This document shows positions 47,273 to 55,718 of a stretch of DNA of 64,000 nt, in pieces. The translations under genes and the position numbers were made by a program. The stretch's first letter is position 1. Each line of letters begins with the position of its first letter. Below the pieces are notes generated by a model that worked only from the letters and a program-made list of their open reading frames with translations, was not told where the DNA came from and searched no databases. Origin of the DNA: Marinibacterium profundimaris. GTDB lineage: Bacteria > Pseudomonadota > Alphaproteobacteria > Rhodobacterales > Rhodobacteraceae. The DNA is taken from positions 62,001-126,000 of the forward strand of contig NZ_AQQR01000008.1 in assembly GCF_002210095.1 (NCBI RefSeq), in the 5' to 3' direction.

Positions 47273-47351
47273 CTTCTTCTTGGGAAAAATACCTCTCAGG
47301 GGGTCCGGGGGATGAAATCCCCCGGCCGGTCGGATCGCGCAAGCGATCCGA
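47273..47351 (+). repeat. Composite repeat: 23-bp motif plus two hairpins
   Basis: CTTCTTCTTGGG + AAAAATACCTC (47273-47295), then CCGGGGGAT/ATCCCCCGG (47305-47325, loop GAA) and TCGGATCGC/GCGATCCGA (47330-47351, loop GCAA). This is the same architecture as 8746-8805 with unrelated hairpin sequence, so structure, not sequence, seems conserved. It separates the convergent RidA-like and cyclase genes. Confidence 0.75.
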
Positions 47352-47357
47352 AACCGC

Positions 47358-48305
47358 TCAGTACAGCGCCACCGGGTTGATGATCATCTGCACCGTCCCC
47401 CGGATCCGCGCCTGGCCTAGCACGAAGAAGAACTCGTTCACGCCCTCCTCCAGCAGCGGCCCGGTGTTCATCGTCTCCAGGATGTAGATCCCGTTCTGCT
47501 GCAGCAGGATCACGTGTCCGTAGAAGGTCCCGTCGCCCTCCTTCGCCGGCACCGGCTCCACGCCCCAGGTGTCCGCGCCCACGGCCATCGGGTTCAGCCC
47601 GGCCACCCAGTCCGAGCCCGCGTTGTCGATCCCCGGCTCGCCCGAAACCCAGGCCTGCGGGTCGTTCTCGAGCATCGCGTCTGTCCAGCCGGTGTGGAAC
47701 AGGATGATGTCGCCCTCCCGGAACTCCACCCCCTGCGCCTCGGCCGCCGCCTGGATCTCCTCGGGGCCGAAGCTTTCACCCGCGTCCAGGTGCTCCTTGC
47801 CCGCATGCACCGCCATGTCGACGATCACCGCGCGGCCCACCAGCGGCGGGATCGCATGCACGCCCAGCTTGGTCAGCCCGGTGATCGCGGCGATCTCTTT
47901 CTCGTCGTTGCAGTTGTAATACAGCCCCTTCTCGCCCAGGTGCCCGAGCCCGTCGATCTGGCTGCCGATGCCCACCCAGGTCTGGAGCACGTCGTCGTTG
48001 TAATTCCCGGGATAGCCGAAGGCGTCCAGCTTCTGGCCGCCCTGCTGGTTCGGCTGCACCACCTGCAGGCTCAGCGAGCGGGGCGCGAAGGCCGGTGTTT
48101 CGCTGTCGATGACGATGCCCAGCGGCATGGACTTGCCCTGCCTGATCAAGGAGGCCGCCGCGAGCGTGTTTTCGGGCGTGACCAGGTTGGCCGATCCAAG
48201 CTGATCCTCCGCCCCCCATTTCGACGGGGCGCATTCCTGCGCGGCCAGCTGACCGGCGCATAACGACAAGGCACAGGCAAGGCCCGCGCGAAACGCGTTC
48301 ATCAT
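47358..48305 (-). CDS. Secreted cyclase-family hydrolase
   Basis: 315 residues from ATG 48305 (or 48302), with GGGAGA upstream. The signal peptide is FRAGLACALSLCAGQLAAQ. The metal motif is GSQIDGLGHLG, and ILFHTGW is also typical of PF04199 cyclases. It acts in the periplasm, unlike the cytoplasmic paralogue at 36992. The substrate is unknown. It lies downstream of the homogentisate cluster with a 156-base gap and may be independent. Confidence 0.8.
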   Translation of the reverse strand: MMNAFRAGLACALSLCAGQLAAQECAPSKWGAEDQLGSANLVTPENTLAAASLIRQGKSMPLGIVIDSETPAFAPRSLSLQVVQPNQQGGQKLDAFGYPGNYNDDVLQTWVGIGSQIDGLGHLGEKGLYYNCNDEKEIAAITGLTKLGVHAIPPLVGRAVIVDMAVHAGKEHLDAGESFGPEEIQAAAEAQGVEFREGDIILFHTGWTDAMLENDPQAWVSGEPGIDNAGSDWVAGLNPMAVGADTWGVEPVPAKEGDGTFYGHVILLQQNGIYILETMNTGPLLEEGVNEFFFVLGQARIRGTVQMIINPVALY

Positions 48306-48385
48306 CGTCAGTCTCCCTTGAAATGCGCGGGCGCTCCTCCCAAGGCCGGCAGTGCCGGCGCGCCCGCGCATCGCAACCCTAACAC

Positions 48386-48400
48386 GCAAAAATGCCTCAT
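48386..48400 (+). repeat. Partial copy of the dispersed repeat
   Basis: GCAAAAATGCCTCAT matches the right half of the copy at 53697 (GCAAAAATACCTCAT) at 14 of 15 bases. The left half is absent. Confidence 0.4.
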
Positions 48401-48461
48401 GCGAAGACATCTTTTCCGCCGCGCTGCGGCACTGGGTCTTGCGACGTAACGTCAAGACTTG

Positions 48462-48677
48462 TCAGGAATATTTTCGCGCATCCCGCAGAATGGTCTCCAG
48501 CACCTGGATGTCGCCGATGCGATTCGCCATCATCAGCACCAGCCGCGCGTTCAGTGCGTGGCTGTCGTCCAGGCTCAGCCCCGCATGGGCGGCCATCAGC
48601 GCCGCATAGAATTCGTCCTGGTTCGGGGACAGCCTGTCCGGCGCGGGCCGGGCCTGCGTCTCGCTGTCGGTGCTCAT
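48462..48677 (-). CDS. DUF2783 protein, possible hydroxylase coupling protein
   Basis: 71 residues, helical, no signal. I recognise the DUF2783 pattern (LSPNQDEFYAALMAAHAGLS then NARLVLMMANRIGD). The start overlaps the stop of the FAD hydroxylase (ATGA at 48674-48677). In Pseudomonas putida the homogentisate-forming 3-hydroxyphenylacetate 6-hydroxylase consists of flavoprotein MhaA and a very small coupling protein MhaB; size and position fit that pair. This is inference from context. Confidence 0.7.
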   Translation of the reverse strand: MSTDSETQARPAPDRLSPNQDEFYAALMAAHAGLSLDDSHALNARLVLMMANRIGDIQVLETILRDARKYS

Positions 48678-50323
48678 GCGGTTACCTCCCGTTGCGGTGC
48701 CGGCGCCTCGTCGCTCTGCATCTCCGCCCCCATGGCCCGGTCCCGGGCGGCGGCGACGCTGGCCGCATCCGGCGCGTCGAAGACCGCCGCGACATGGCCG
48801 TCGGGGCGGAACAGATAGGCCTTTTCGCTGCCGTAGCGGCGGATCGCGTGTCCGGACCGGGCGGTGAAACAGGGGTAGTCGCCGTTCCGCTGGTTCACCC
48901 CGATCCGCGCGACCCCCGCCACCTCCGGCAGGGGCACCGACCCAAAGCCCACCAGCACGAAGCGTCCCTGCACCTCCTCGATCAGCCAGCTGGCCCCGTG
49001 CGGCCCGTCCAGCGGCGCATCCACCATGGCCCGCCCCGGCGCCACCTGCGCCGCGCCCGGCGTGATCAGTGCCGATCCTTCCAGCCCGCAGGGCAGCGAC
49101 AGCCGCCCCGAGTTCAGCAACTTGCGCGCGAAGGGCTGGTTATGGGCCAGCCGCAGCGTCTCGGCCCGGAACAACGCCTCGATCCCGGTCTTGGGCGTCA
49201 TGAAATTGGTCGACCGTGCCGAGTTCAGGATGTTTTCCTCCGCCCCGTGCCGGCGCTCGGCATCATAGCTTTCCAGCAGGTTCTCGTTGGCCTGCCCCCC
49301 GATGACGGCGGCCAGTTTCCAGCCCAGGTTGTCCACGTCCTGGATCCCGCCATTGCCGCCGCGCGCGCCGAAGGGCGACACCACATGCGCGCTGTCCCCG
49401 GCAAAGATCACCCGGCCATGAACGAACCGGTCCAGCATGATGCAGCGGAATTTGTAGACGCTCATCCAGTCCAGCCGGAACGGCGTGTCGCCGACGATGG
49501 CGCGGATGCGCGGCATGACCTTCTCTTCGGTCGCCTCGGCCTTGGCATCGGCGCCGACATCCAGCTGCAGGTCGATCCGATAGATGTTGTCGGGCTGCAT
49601 GTGCAGCAGCGCGGACTTGCCCGGGTGGAACGGCGGGTCGAACCAGAACCAGCGCTCCGGCACGGCCGCGTCGCCGAAGGGGCTGTGCTCCATCTCGATG
49701 TCGGCGATCAGGAACTGCTCTTCAAAGACCTGCCCCTCGAAACTCAGCCCCATCCGCTCGCGCGTGGGCGATTTGGCGCCGTCGCAGGCGATCAGCCAGT
49801 CGGTTTCCAGTTTGTACAAACCGGACGGAGTCTCGATCTCGACCTGTACAAAACGGTCAATTTCGCGGTGATCCACCACCTTGTTGCAGAACCGCAGGTC
49901 GATCAGATCGGGGAAATCCCGGGCCCTCTCGATGAGGTATTCCTCGACGTAATATTGCTGCAGGTTGATGAAGGCGGGATACTTGTGCCCGTCCTCCGGC
50001 AGCAGGTCGAAGCTGAAGACCTCCTGCGCACCGTGGAACTGCCGCCCCACCTTCCAGGTCACGCCCCTGGCCAGCATCCGCTCGCCCAGGCCCAGCCGGT
50101 CAAAGATCTCAAGCGTGCGTTTCGACCAGCAGATCGCCCGCGAACCCCTTGAAACCACGTTGTTATCATCCAGCACGACACTGGGCACCCCCCTCAGCGC
50201 CAGGTCGATCGCCAGCGTCAGCCCGATGGGCCCGGCGCCGACGATCACCACCTTGTGGCGCGGCTCGGGCCCGGTCAGCCCCGGCGGCGGTTCGAATGCA
50301 TAGGTCTGGTACTCATAGGCCAT
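48674..50323 (-). CDS. FAD-dependent aromatic hydroxylase (MhpA/MhaA-like)
   Basis: 549 residues from ATG 50323, with GGGGGAGGAG upstream. FAD motif VVIVGAGPIGLTLAIDLALRG (split at VVIVGAGPIG), DG motif CDGAKSPTRERMGL and GDSAHVVSPFGARGGNGGI place it in the class A flavin monooxygenases near 3-(3-hydroxyphenyl)propionate hydroxylase. In an operon with hmgA and fahA, ring hydroxylation that yields homogentisate (for example 3-hydroxyphenylacetate 6-hydroxylation) is the best guess. Coupled to a 71-residue protein. Confidence 0.82.
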   Translation of the reverse strand: MAYEYQTYAFEPPPGLTGPEPRHKVVIVGAGPIGLTLAIDLALRGVPSVVLDDNNVVSRGSRAICWSKRTLEIFDRLGLGERMLARGVTWKVGRQFHGAQEVFSFDLLPEDGHKYPAFINLQQYYVEEYLIERARDFPDLIDLRFCNKVVDHREIDRFVQVEIETPSGLYKLETDWLIACDGAKSPTRERMGLSFEGQVFEEQFLIADIEMEHSPFGDAAVPERWFWFDPPFHPGKSALLHMQPDNIYRIDLQLDVGADAKAEATEEKVMPRIRAIVGDTPFRLDWMSVYKFRCIMLDRFVHGRVIFAGDSAHVVSPFGARGGNGGIQDVDNLGWKLAAVIGGQANENLLESYDAERRHGAEENILNSARSTNFMTPKTGIEALFRAETLRLAHNQPFARKLLNSGRLSLPCGLEGSALITPGAAQVAPGRAMVDAPLDGPHGASWLIEEVQGRFVLVGFGSVPLPEVAGVARIGVNQRNGDYPCFTARSGHAIRRYGSEKAYLFRPDGHVAAVFDAPDAASVAAARDRAMGAEMQSDEAPAPQREVTA

Positions 50324-50348
50324 GGGTCTCCTCCCCCCAGGTTGATCC

Positions 50349-50867
50349 TCAGCCGAAATAGGCGCGGGCTGTCGGCGCGCGGTCGTACTCCAAATAGAAT
50401 TCATCCAGTTGTGGCGGCGCAACGCCTTGATATTGCAGCTGAACATGCGCCTGCCCGCGATGGTGCACCTGGTGCTGCACCAGGTGCAGGATCAGCGCAT
50501 CTACCCGTTCCTCCACCGGGCCGATGTCGCGTTCGGTCATGCGTGTGCCGGCCAGATCTTCCTCTGTCAGGTCGCTGCAGAACCGGGCAAAGCGCATGTC
50601 CACATCCGCCTGCGCCGCCGCCAGGTCGAGCGCGGTGCCAAGCTCGGCCTGTTCATAGACCGACCGCCCCCGCCCGCCGTTCTCCAGCGCGTCCACATAA
50701 TAGAGATCGACCATCCAGATATGGTTCAGCGTCGCCTTGAGCGATCCGAAGAATCCGGGTGCCTCGGCACTCAGCCCGCCATCCGGCAAGTCCCTGAGCG
50801 CATTGTAGAACGTGGCGTTCGCCCAGGCGTTGTTCAACGCCATGAGGCGAAAGTGCTCGATGCTCAT
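50349..50867 (-). CDS. DinB/YfiT-fold protein
   Basis: 172 residues from ATG 50867, ribosome site GGAGGGCG. The four-helix DinB fold has a metal triad His49 (LNHIWMVD), His132 and His136 (QHQVHHRGQ). Relatives include thiol-dependent enzymes such as mycothiol-dependent maleylpyruvate isomerase. In this cluster the zeta-type glutathione isomerase for maleylacetoacetate is missing, so this protein could do that step. The assignment is a hypothesis. Confidence 0.8.
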   Translation of the reverse strand: MSIEHFRLMALNNAWANATFYNALRDLPDGGLSAEAPGFFGSLKATLNHIWMVDLYYVDALENGGRGRSVYEQAELGTALDLAAAQADVDMRFARFCSDLTEEDLAGTRMTERDIGPVEERVDALILHLVQHQVHHRGQAHVQLQYQGVAPPQLDEFYLEYDRAPTARAYFG

Positions 50868-50916
50868 GCGGCGCCCTCCGGGCCTCGTCCAAGGCGATCG
50901 GCATGGCATCCCCTGC

Positions 50917-51867
50917 TCATCCCTGCAGATCCTCCCACATCTTCCGGTCCCGTTCGGCGGTCCAGATCCGGGGCGTGTCGATATCCAGCGCCTCGTCATA
51001 GGCGCGGGCCACGTTGAACGGCAGGCAATGTTCATAGATCGCGTAGTCGGCGAACTTGGGATCGCATTCCGCGCGAACGGCGTCCCAGGCCTCTTTCAGC
51101 GACCCGCCGCGCAACGCCACCCGGGCCACCGGCGCATAGGTGGAGCGCACGAAATCCCCTGTCAGATCAAGCGCTTCGTTGACCATCTCGCGGCCCACCA
51201 GCGCATCGCCGCGGCCCGGCGCGATGGCGTCCAGGTCCCAGCGGCGGATCGCCTCCAGCGTGCCGGGCCAGTCGTGGAAATGGCCGTCGCCGCAATAGCA
51301 GGCGGATTTGTATTCCACGATGTCACCGGTGAACATGACGTTCTGATCCGGCACGTAGATCACGATATCCCCGGCCGTATGCGCGCGGCCCATCTGCATG
51401 ATGTCCACCCGCCGCTTGCCCAGATAGACCGACATCCGCCCGTGAAACGTGGTCGTCGGCCAGGTCAGGCCCGGGATGCTCTCGTGCCCCTCGAAGAGCC
51501 TGGGGAAGCGTTGAAATTCGCTGTCCCAATCTTCCTGTCCGCGCTCGGCGACCATGGCGCGGGCCTTCTCGCTCATGATGATCTGGCTGGCCCCGAAGGC
51601 GGAGGCGCCGAGCACGCGCACCGCGTGGTAATGGGTCAGCACGAGGTGGGTGATCGGCTTGTCGGTGACCTCGCGCACATTCTCGATCACCTTGTGCGCC
51701 AGGCGCGGAGTGGCCTGCGCCTCGACGATCATGACGCTGTCATCGCCGATGATGACGCCGGAATTCGGATCGCCTTCCGCGGTAAACGCCCAGAGGCCAT
51801 CGCCCACCTCGGTGAAGGAGATCTGCTTTTCGCTCATGTCGCCCTGCGAGGCGAAGGCTTTGGCCAT
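50917..51867 (-). CDS. Metallo-beta-lactamase-fold protein with altered metal motif
   Basis: 316 residues; an in-frame ATG ten codons later (MSEKQISF) is an alternative start. The fold markers are ITHLVLTHYHAVRVLGAS and QMGRAHTAGDIVIYVPDQ then FTGDIVEY. The usual HxHxDH reads HYHAVR (His79, His81, Val83, Arg84), so the second metal site is probably lost while one site may remain. The C-terminal 100 residues are an extra helical domain. Function in the aromatic pathway is unknown. Confidence 0.82.
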   Translation of the reverse strand: MAKAFASQGDMSEKQISFTEVGDGLWAFTAEGDPNSGVIIGDDSVMIVEAQATPRLAHKVIENVREVTDKPITHLVLTHYHAVRVLGASAFGASQIIMSEKARAMVAERGQEDWDSEFQRFPRLFEGHESIPGLTWPTTTFHGRMSVYLGKRRVDIMQMGRAHTAGDIVIYVPDQNVMFTGDIVEYKSACYCGDGHFHDWPGTLEAIRRWDLDAIAPGRGDALVGREMVNEALDLTGDFVRSTYAPVARVALRGGSLKEAWDAVRAECDPKFADYAIYEHCLPFNVARAYDEALDIDTPRIWTAERDRKMWEDLQG

Positions 51868-51922
51868 GTCGATATGTCCTTGTCGCTGGTGTGGATCGTG
51901 AGGTCAGGAGTGCCTTCGGCGA

Positions 51923-51945
51923 GAGGTATTTATGCAAAGATGAAG
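51923..51945 (-). repeat. Dispersed 23-bp repeat, minus orientation
   Basis: Read on the minus strand: CTTCATCTTTGC + ATAAATACCTC, differing from the copy at 53697 at one base of 23. It lies in the 89-base gap between the VOC and MBL genes of one operon. Confidence 0.75.
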
Positions 51946-51956
51946 GACAGGTTGCG

Positions 51957-52313
51957 CTAATCCTCCAGAAATTCCAAGCGGTTGCCGAACGGGTCTTCGG
52001 TGAAGAACCGCCGCCGTCCAGCGATGGCGGCGTCCCAGGTGACGGGGTGGCCGGCGGCGTTCAACTGCTCGGCCAGCCTGTCGATCCCGGCGGTGCGAAA
52101 GCCGGGATGAGCCTTCTTCGCCGGGGTGAAACCGGCCTCCACGCCCAGGTGCAGGTCCGCCCCCGCCAGTTGCAGCCAGAGCCCGCCGCGGGGTTTCAGC
52201 GCCTCGGGCTTCTCGATCTCCGCCAGGCCGATGATACCACACCAGAAGGCGCGGGCGGCGTCCTCTTCGCCCTGCGGCATCGCCAGCTGGATATGGTCGA
52301 GCGCGGGCGTCAC
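51957..52313 (-). CDS. VOC-family protein (glyoxalase/dioxygenase fold)
   Basis: 118 residues, one VOC module pair. DHIQLAMPQGEEDAARAFWC at the start and FFTEDPFGNRLEFLED at the end are the two beta-alpha-beta-beta-beta units, with His7 and the final Glu as likely metal ligands. The start overlaps the fahA stop (ATGA at 52310-52313), so it is tied to homogentisate breakdown. The reaction is unknown. Confidence 0.85.
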   Translation of the reverse strand: MTPALDHIQLAMPQGEEDAARAFWCGIIGLAEIEKPEALKPRGGLWLQLAGADLHLGVEAGFTPAKKAHPGFRTAGIDRLAEQLNAAGHPVTWDAAIAGRRRFFTEDPFGNRLEFLED

Positions 52314-53563
52314 GCGAAGGGATCCTCCAGCGCCGTCAGGATGGTGCCGCTGCAGGTGCCAAAGCCGATCCGGTAACCGTCGCCCTGCGCGTGGCCGGCC
52401 AGCGTCAGCGTGTCGCCATCCTGGAGAAAGCTGCGCTCCTCCCCGGTGTCGAGCGTCAACGGTTCCTTCCCGCCCCAGGACAGTTCCAGCAGCGAGCCGC
52501 GCTCGGGCTTTGTCGGACCCGAGATGGTGCCGGAGCCAAGCAGGTCGCCCGCGTGCATCGGGCTGCCCGCCGTGGTGTGATGCGCCAGCTGCTGGGCGGC
52601 GGAATAATACATCTCGCGGTAATTGGTGCGCGAAAGCGTCGTGGGCGCCTTGCCGTCGGGTGCCAGAGTGACCTCGAGCGAGATGTCGTAAAGGCCGGGG
52701 CCGTCATCCTTCAGGTGATCCAGCAGCTCCACCTCGCGCTCGGGCGTGTCGGCACGAAACGGCTCCAGCGCGGCCTTCGTCACGATCCAGGGTGAGATCG
52801 AGGTGGCGGTGGCCTTGGCCTGGAACGGCCCCAGCGGCTGGTATTCCCAGGCCTGGATGTCGCGCGCGGACCAGTCGTTCAGCAGGACATAGCCGAAGAT
52901 ATGCGCCTCGGCCCCGGCCACGGTCAGCGGCCCGTCCGAGGGCGTGCCGACGATGGCGCCCATCTCAAGCTCGAAATCGAAGCGGCGCGAGGGCAGAAAG
53001 GCGGGCCGATCCTGATCGGGGGATTTCAGCTGCCCCCAGGGCCGGCGCACCGCCGTGCCGGAAACACAGACCGACGACGCCCGCCCGTTGTAGCCGATGG
53101 GCATGTGCAGCCAGTTCGGCGGCAGGGCGTTCTCGGGGCCCCGGAACATGCAGCCGACGTTGTAGGCATGGTGCCGGCCGGCGTAGAAATCGGTGTATTC
53201 GCTGACCACGAAGGGCAGGTGCATCTGCGCCCCGGCCATCGGCACCAGCAGCGGTGCGACCTTCTCCCGCTCCTCCGAACCCTCTTCCAGCAGGGCCGTC
53301 ACCCGCGCCCGGAACGCCGCCCAGACGGCCGGCCCCTCTTCCATCAGGTCGTTCCAGTAGGGCGCGGCAAAGAGGGGCTCGTCCACAAGGTCGATCAGCC
53401 CCTCTTCCTCGGCGGCGGTCACGTCCAGGATCATGTCCCCGATCGCCACGCCGCAGCGCGGCTCGTCCTCGCCGACAGAAAAGACCCCGTAGGGCAGGTT
53501 GTTCAGCGGGAAATCGCAGGTCTCGGCATTGGCGCTGTCGAGCCAGCTTTTCATCAACGGCAT
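52310..53563 (-). CDS. fahA: Fumarylacetoacetase
   Basis: 417 residues. YTDFYAGRHHAYNVGCMFRG contains the metal Asp and catalytic His known from the mammalian enzyme (D126, H133), FELEMG the two metal Glu, and LLNDWSARDIQAWEY the next Asp. It hydrolyses fumarylacetoacetate to fumarate and acetoacetate, the last step of the pathway. The start may be ATG 53563 or 53554. It follows hmgA after a 205-base gap that holds a repeat copy. Confidence 0.95.
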   Translation of the reverse strand: MPLMKSWLDSANAETCDFPLNNLPYGVFSVGEDEPRCGVAIGDMILDVTAAEEEGLIDLVDEPLFAAPYWNDLMEEGPAVWAAFRARVTALLEEGSEEREKVAPLLVPMAGAQMHLPFVVSEYTDFYAGRHHAYNVGCMFRGPENALPPNWLHMPIGYNGRASSVCVSGTAVRRPWGQLKSPDQDRPAFLPSRRFDFELEMGAIVGTPSDGPLTVAGAEAHIFGYVLLNDWSARDIQAWEYQPLGPFQAKATATSISPWIVTKAALEPFRADTPEREVELLDHLKDDGPGLYDISLEVTLAPDGKAPTTLSRTNYREMYYSAAQQLAHHTTAGSPMHAGDLLGSGTISGPTKPERGSLLELSWGGKEPLTLDTGEERSFLQDGDTLTLAGHAQGDGYRIGFGTCSGTILTALEDPFA

Positions 53564-53696
53564 GAAAGGATCCTTCGTCGTTCACTTGCCCCCACGGTGC
53601 GCCCCCGCGCGCGCAAGGGCAATGGCGCAATCCGCCAACCCGCCGCCGGGAGACCGAAGGAGCAGGGCGGCCCGGCATCTTCCGGCGCAGCCCTTT

Positions 53697-53719
53697 CTTC
53701 ATCTTTGCAAAAATACCTC
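53697..53719 (+). repeat. Dispersed 23-bp repeat, plus orientation
   Basis: CTTCATCTTTGC + AAAAATACCTC, the best-looking copy. It sits between hmgA and fahA, opposite to the direction of transcription. Confidence 0.75.
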
Positions 53720-53768
53720 ATCCGAGCCATCCGACCGCGCTACCGCCGGGGCAGCGCGGCCGGCAGGC

Positions 53769-55124
53769 TCATTTCTTCCCGGGCGTGCCGTCGAACTTCT
53801 TCTCCAGGCTGTCCCAGCAGTCGATGTAATCGTCCTGCAGCGGCGCCTCCTGCGCGGCGAAGGCGGTGAGGTGCTGGGGAAACCGGGTTTCGAACATGAA
53901 GGACATCGTGTGGTCCAGCTTGTCGGGGCCCAGGTTGGCATTCGACGCCTTCTCGAACGCGTCCCGATCCGGCCCGTGCGGCAGCATCATGTTGTGCAGG
54001 CTCATGCCGCCCGGCACGAAGCCCTGCGGTTTCGCGTCGTACTGGCCATAGATGTTGCCCATCAGCTCCGACATGATGTTCTTGTGGTACCAGGGCGGGC
54101 GGAACGTGTCCTCGGCCACCATCCAGCGTTCGCGGAAAAGCACGAAATCGATATTCGCCGTCCCCGGCACGCCCGAGGGCGCGGTCAGCACGGTGAAGAT
54201 CGACGGGTCCGGATGATCGAACAGGATCGCGCCGACCGGGCAATAGGTGCGCAGGTCATACTTGTAGGGCGCGTAATTGCCGTGCCAGGCGACGACGTCG
54301 AGCGGGCTTTGCCCGATCCGGGTCTGGTGGAACTGGCCACACCACTTGATCGTCAGGGTCGAGGGGACCTCGCGGTCCTCGTAGGCGGCCACCGGCGCCT
54401 TGAAGTCGCGCGGGTTGGCCAGGGCATTGGCGCCGATCGGGCCGCGGGCCGGCAGCTCGAACTTCTGGCCGTAATTCTCGCAGACGAAGCCGCGGCAGGG
54501 GCCTTCCAGCACCTCGACCCGGTAGACGAGGCCACGCGGGATGATGGCGATCTCCTTCGGCTCCACGTCGATGATGCCCAGCTCGGTCGCGAAACGCAGC
54601 CGGCCTTCCTGCGGCACCACCAGCAGCTCGCTGTCGGCGGAGTAGAAATATTCGTCCTCCATCGAGGCGGTCACCAGGTAGATATGCGCCGCCATGCCGA
54701 CCTGGGTGTTCACGTCGCCTGCGGTGGTCATCGTGCGCATGCCGGTCAGCCAGGTCAGGGCCTCGCCCGAATGCGGCACCGGGTCCCAGCGGTACTGGCC
54801 CAGCGATCCCACCTCGGGATCCACGTTCGGGGCCGAGCGCCAGTAGGGCAGGTCGATCCGCTCGTAGCGGGTCGAATGCTTGACCGAGGGGCGGATGCGA
54901 TAGGTCCAGGTCCGCTCGGGCGGGTTGGCGGTGAAGGCGGTCCCCGAAAGCTGTTCGCCATAAAGGCCATAGTTGCATTTCTGGGGCGAATTCATGCCCT
55001 GCGGCAGGGCGCCGGGCAGCGCCTCGGTCTCGAAGTCATTGGCCCAGCCGGGCATGTAGCCCTCGGTCGTGCCGACCGGGGTGGCCGCCTGCACCATGCG
55101 ATGCGGATCGGGATGTCGGTTCAT
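53769..55124 (-). CDS. hmgA: Homogentisate 1,2-dioxygenase
   Basis: 451 residues with a GAGGAGGA ribosome site. The Fe(II) ligands are in [14 protein letters not shown] (His and Glu equivalent to human H335 and E341) and [12 protein letters not shown] (H371). It cleaves homogentisate to 4-maleylacetoacetate. First gene of the minus-strand catabolic operon, divergent from a MarR regulator 74 bases away. Confidence 0.96.
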   Translation of the reverse strand: MNRHPDPHRMVQAATPVGTTEGYMPGWANDFETEALPGALPQGMNSPQKCNYGLYGEQLSGTAFTANPPERTWTYRIRPSVKHSTRYERIDLPYWRSAPNVDPEVGSLGQYRWDPVPHSGEALTWLTGMRTMTTAGDVNTQVGMAAHIYLVTASMEDEYFYSADSELLVVPQEGRLRFATELGIIDVEPKEIAIIPRGLVYRVEVLEGPCRGFVCENYGQKFELPARGPIGANALANPRDFKAPVAAYEDREVPSTLTIKWCGQFHQTRIGQSPLDVVAWHGNYAPYKYDLRTYCPVGAILFDHPDPSIFTVLTAPSGVPGTANIDFVLFRERWMVAEDTFRPPWYHKNIMSELMGNIYGQYDAKPQGFVPGGMSLHNMMLPHGPDRDAFEKASNANLGPDKLDHTMSFMFETRFPQHLTAFAAQEAPLQDDYIDCWDSLEKKFDGTPGKK

Positions 55125-55198
55125 GGCGGGTCGTCCTCCTCGTGTTTCTGCCCCGAGGTATTGGTTGATTTTGTAACTAACAAGGGCTAGCAGGCGCC
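55125..55198. promoter_or_regulatory. hmgA-marR divergent regulatory region
   Basis: 74 bases between divergent starts. GTTGATTTTGTAACTAAC (55164-55181) is an imperfect dyad (GTTGAT against the complement of ACTAAC) in an otherwise GC-rich stretch and is the likely MarR site; homogentisate would be the natural inducer. Confidence 0.5.
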
Positions 55199-55636
55199 AT
55201 GATGGAAAACCCCGACTTCGACCTGCGGGACTTCGTGCCCTACCTGCTGAACCAGGCGGCCGAGGCGAGCTCGCTGGAATTCCAGCGGCTCTACAAGGCC
55301 CGCTACGGCATGCTGCGCGCGGAATGGCGGGTGCTGTTCCACCTTGGCATCTATGGCCGCATGACGGCGCGCGAGATCTGCGATCGCAGCGCCATGCACA
55401 AGACCAAGATCAGCCGCGCGGTGCAGAAGCTGGCCGACCGGCGGTTCCTGACCCGGGATCCAAGCGACCTGGATCGCCGGGCGGAACATCTGGAACTGAC
55501 GGCGGCCGGAAGCGCGGCCTATCGCGACCTCATGGCCGCCGCGGCCGATTACGATGCGCGTCTGATGCAGGGGTTCACGGCGGAAGAGACCGCGCTGCTG
55601 CGCCAGATGCTGCGCCGGCTCGCCGCGATGCGGTGA
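55199..55636 (+). CDS. MarR-family regulator of the homogentisate cluster
   Basis: 145 residues. The winged helix reads [20 protein letters not shown] then [13 protein letters not shown], followed by the wing [15 protein letters not shown], a full MarR pattern. It is divergent from hmgA, so it probably represses the operon until a pathway intermediate binds. Confidence 0.88.
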   Translation: MMENPDFDLRDFVPYLLNQAAEASSLEFQRLYKARYGMLRAEWRVLFHLGIYGRMTAREICDRSAMHKTKISRAVQKLADRRFLTRDPSDLDRRAEHLELTAAGSAAYRDLMAAAADYDARLMQGFTAEETALLRQMLRRLAAMR

Positions 55637-55718
55637 GGCCGCCTTCGGGCTGAGCCGTGGCAGACGAAGGCCGCGGAGCCGGATTGTGCGACGGGTCCGG
55701 GGCGCTGTCGGGCGGCGG

